This document shows, one piece after another, positions 16,076 through 18,042 of a stretch of DNA of 18,042 nt. Position numbers and translations under genes: made by a program. Origin of the DNA: Sedimentisphaerales bacterium. Lineage in GTDB: Bacteria; Planctomycetota; Phycisphaerae; Sedimentisphaerales; Anaerobacaceae. Positions within the stretch are counted from its first letter, which is position 1. Every line of letters starts with the position of its first letter. The DNA is taken from NCBI GenBank assembly GCA_016933985.1, contig JAFGTU010000421.1:1-18042 (forward strand), in the 5' to 3' direction. Below the pieces are notes generated by a model. The model searched no databases, had not been told where the DNA came from, and worked only from the letters and a program-made list of their open reading frames with translations.

Positions 16076-16555
16076 CTAATACCATACCGTGATTATGATG
16101 TTGGGCTCTGTCTTCTTAGCCTGTATCTCGCCCGTAACCACGTTTGTACGCTTTATTGAGATGCCGGGGTTTTCCTTCAGCCAATTGCATATCTGCTCAT
16201 CAAGAAACTCAATAGCCCCGGGGTGCAGCTTCGTGAAGAAAGTTTTCACTCCTGAGATTCGGTCCGACGAGACTACCCTGGCAACCGGCTTTCTTACAGC
16301 CATTCTGGGCGGCTGCATTTGCGCCGCTGCCGTGGGAGGCTGGCTTGCCGTGCGAACCACGCCCGCAGACGGTGCTGGACCGCCCAAATTCAAAGGGGCG
16401 TGCGAAACATTCGCCCTGCTCGGTGCGGCGACATTCTCCAGAGGAATGGGTTTGTCAAAGTTCTCAAGGGGAATGGGTTTGTCGAGGTCGTCCTTCGATG
16501 GAATGGGGCGATCAAGGTTAGCAGCAGCAGGGTTCTTGAAGTTCGGGCTATCCAT
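16076..16555 (-). CDS. Hypothetical protein with tandem DKPIPLEN repeats and compact C-terminal domain
   Basis: The ATG at 16555 (GGAGG 9 bases upstream) gives 159 residues. The first 41 residues hold three related units, LDRPIPSKDD, LDKPIPLEN and FDKPIPLEN; residues 42-100 are Pro/Ala-rich and probably disordered. The last 59 residues look like a folded domain with VKTFFTKLHPGAIEFLDEQI, then NWLKENPGISIKRTNVV and the end NIIITVWY. I do not recognise a named family, although the end appears conserved-like rather than random. It begins 57 bp after the secretin stop on the same strand, so they likely share a transcript. There is no signal peptide or membrane segment. Confidence 0.75.
   Translation of the reverse strand: MDSPNFKNPAAANLDRPIPSKDDLDKPIPLENFDKPIPLENVAAPSRANVSHAPLNLGGPAPSAGVVRTASQPPTAAAQMQPPRMAVRKPVARVVSSDRISGVKTFFTKLHPGAIEFLDEQICNWLKENPGISIKRTNVVTGEIQAKKTEPNIIITVWY
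16434..16517 (-). repeat. Coding tandem repeat, 27-bp units
   Basis: Two close copies of a 27-bp unit (16434-16460 and 16461-16487) and a diverged 30-bp third unit (16488-16517) encode the DKPIP repeats of the hypothetical protein. The units keep the reading frame (9 or 10 codons). Confidence 0.7.
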
Positions 16556-16611
16556 AAGTTCTTTCCTCCCGTAGAAATCAATATTGCCACACACTCGACG
16601 GCCAGCGCACT

Positions 16612-18042
16612 CTACAGGCTCAATACCGATAGAACCAGGCTCAAAAAGAATCTTGACCTTGCATCTTCGGTTTCAGGGGCAGGACCCACATCTTTGCTCA
16701 CGCCCGTTGGAGGATTCGACGAGAAACTGACCTTGTTCCGCTCGGATGCTTCACCAAGTCCATTGGCCGTCGGCGACGCCGAGTGCCCATCCGTGGTCTG
16801 GCCAGCGCCCTTGTTCTCGTTGGACCCGGGCCTGACAGTAATGTCCCCGCCCTTCGCACCATCGTCGGCAGGCGTGCTGTTCTGTACAGGTTCGGAATTC
16901 TCCTTGGCAACTGCCGCATCACCCTGCTCTGCTGGTTTGGCCGGTGCCGGCTTGTTGGGATCATCTCCCTCTGTCGCCGGCTTCTGATCTTTGGTTGCAG
17001 GCGAACCCTCGGCCTTTGCTGAGCCGCCGCCGTTATCCTGCTCCGGCTCCGACTCCGCCGATGACTTGCCGATTATCTTCTCCGCCTCGGCAACCGCCCG
17101 ATCTGCGGTCTGTGCCTTCGCTTCGGCTTCAGTCTTAATATTCAGGGCCTCCGCCATCGCAGCTTCCGCAGCCTTGACCTTGGCATCTGCCTGGGTCTTG
17201 GCCGCCTCGGCGGCCTTCGTCGTCTGCGTAGCGTCCGCGATGGCCTTCTCGGCCGCGACCTTTGCTGCGTCAGCAGCCTTGGCCTTGTCATCTGCTTCGG
17301 TCTTGGCAGTCTCGGCGGCCTTCGCAAGGGCTTCAGCATCGGCTTTAGCCTTGGCAGCCTCTTCCTTCGTCTTGGTCGCGTCCGCCGCCACCTTTGCTGC
17401 TTCGGCCTGAGCAGCTTCCGCCGCCTTGACCTTCCCTGCAGCGTCCGCAGTGGCCTTCTCGGCCTCGGCTTTAACAGTCGCGGCATCCGCAATCGCTTTG
17501 TCGGCGGCGGCCTTGGCTTCGTCGGCGGCTTTGGCTTTGTCATCAGCCTCGGCCTTTGCCGCCACCGCTTCGGCTATCATCTTTTGAGCCTCGGCCACTA
17601 TCCTTGCAGACCGCGCCTTGGCTATTTCTGTCTCGCTCTCGGCTCTTTCTATGCGATCTGCGGCCTCCCTCGCCGCATTGCGGGCGACAGCCTTCTCCGC
17701 CTCAGCCTCCAAACGCGCCTCTTCAGCATCCTCAAGTATCTGCTCTTCTTTCCTCTCTCTCGCACTCGTCCCGAATGGATCAAGACCCGACTCTTCACTA
17801 TCTATAGCCTCGCCGCGCTGCCTCTGGACCCTTTCCACCATCTCTTCACGCGGAATGCCCCCCGTCGAGATCGTCGGCGTCAGAATGAAAATCGTCTCGA
17901 CCGCACGCTCCTCGAAATCTCTGCCTGAGAACAGAATGCCAAGTAGAGGAATGTCTTTAAGCCCCGGAATCCCGCGAAAAACGTCACGCCTCTCAACCTT
18001 GCGCAGCCCCCCGATTATAAGACTCTCCCCGGGCCTGATTCG
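16612..18042 (-). CDS. Secretin (type II secretion/type IV pilus family) C-terminal part with TolA-like coiled-coil tail, partial
   Basis: The frame enters from the right edge and runs 476 codons to TAG at 16612-16614; the 5' end is outside the window. The first 67 residues are the end of a secretin domain: IRPGESLIIGGLRKVERRDV, then FRGIPGLKDIPLLGILFSGR, then ETIFILTPTI, the classic final signature of GspD/PilQ-type outer-membrane channels. Counting from the Met at 17841, about residues 27-257 are a long Ala/Lys/Glu/Asp-rich coiled coil like that of TolA; residues 98-120 recur at 182-204, 84 residues apart. A disordered Gly/Pro/Asn-rich stretch follows to about 395, and the protein ends with the hydrophobic RFFLSLVLSVLSL. 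Internal starts such as the Met at 17841 exist, but the secretin motif upstream in the same frame argues for one fused protein. Confidence 0.85.
   Translation of the reverse strand, partial: RIRPGESLIIGGLRKVERRDVFRGIPGLKDIPLLGILFSGRDFEERAVETIFILTPTISTGGIPREEMVERVQRQRGEAIDSEESGLDPFGTSARERKEEQILEDAEEARLEAEAEKAVARNAAREAADRIERAESETEIAKARSARIVAEAQKMIAEAVAAKAEADDKAKAADEAKAAADKAIADAATVKAEAEKATADAAGKVKAAEAAQAEAAKVAADATKTKEEAAKAKADAEALAKAAETAKTEADDKAKAADAAKVAAEKAIADATQTTKAAEAAKTQADAKVKAAEAAMAEALNIKTEAEAKAQTADRAVAEAEKIIGKSSAESEPEQDNGGGSAKAEGSPATKDQKPATEGDDPNKPAPAKPAEQGDAAVAKENSEPVQNSTPADDGAKGGDITVRPGSNENKGAGQTTDGHSASPTANGLGEASERNKVSFSSNPPTGVSKDVGPAPETEDARSRFFLSLVLSVLSL
17230..17550 (-). repeat. Internal duplication in the coiled-coil coding region
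   Basis: The protein stretch EADDKAKAADEAKAAADKAI (codons from 17550) recurs as EADDKAKAADAAKVAAEKAI (codons from 17298). The offset is 252 bp, or 84 residues, equal to 12 heptads, so the coiled-coil phase would be kept. Low-complexity GCC/GAG/AAG codons make other partial repeats in between. Confidence 0.6.

Noticed and set aside
16991..17410. Plus-strand Ala/Ser-rich ORF opposite the coiled coil
   Set aside because: Mirror of the repetitive Ala/Lys/Glu codons on the other strand; low complexity only.

Overview
The window is about 18 kb of a bacterial chromosome with moderate GC and standard code. It comes from a Gram-negative-type (diderm) organism: it encodes a secretin, an AsmA-like envelope protein, a lipoprotein signal and a Tat signal. 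The mix of a GH5-like lipoprotein, a Tat-exported sugar isomerase-like TIM barrel, a secreted parallel beta-helix protein, short heptanucleotide repeat arrays and stand-alone S23 four-helix-bundle genes resembles what I associate with Planctomycetota of the Phycisphaerae/Sedimentisphaerales type. That placement is inference only; no rRNA or marker tree is available here.

Plus-strand half (1-7703). The end of an aspartate-semialdehyde dehydrogenase gene (asd) is followed by truA. Next is a compact cassette: an S23/four-helix-bundle gene flanked by two inverted arrays of a 7-bp repeat. Then come a GT4 glycosyltransferase and, with no spacer, a GH5-like lipoprotein; after a second, different heptad array, a Tat-exported TIM-barrel protein. 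A roughly 620-bp gap holds two small minus-strand membrane-peptide ORFs with similar N-termini, one of them apparently frameshifted. A run of three close genes follows: a secreted Cys-rich beta-helix protein, a YjbQ/UPF0047 enzyme and a LysE-family exporter.

Minus-strand half (7767-18042), read right to left. The 3' part of a type II/IV-pilus-like secretin gene carries an unusual TolA-like Ala/Lys/Glu coiled-coil tail. A small protein with a tandem proline motif and a compact C-terminal domain of unknown function follows. Then comes the translation cluster rpsB-tsf-pyrH-frr, and an envelope pair of an AsmA-like protein and a YihY/BrkB-like protein with a C-terminal winged-helix-like extension. 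YihY converges on the LysE gene.

The observations most worth a second look are the heptad-flanked S23 cassette, whose arms touch the truA stop and the glycosyltransferase start, and the secretin with its coiled-coil tail and hydrophobic C-terminus. The duplicated small membrane ORFs come next. No rRNA, tRNA, CRISPR array, transposase or integrase was seen.
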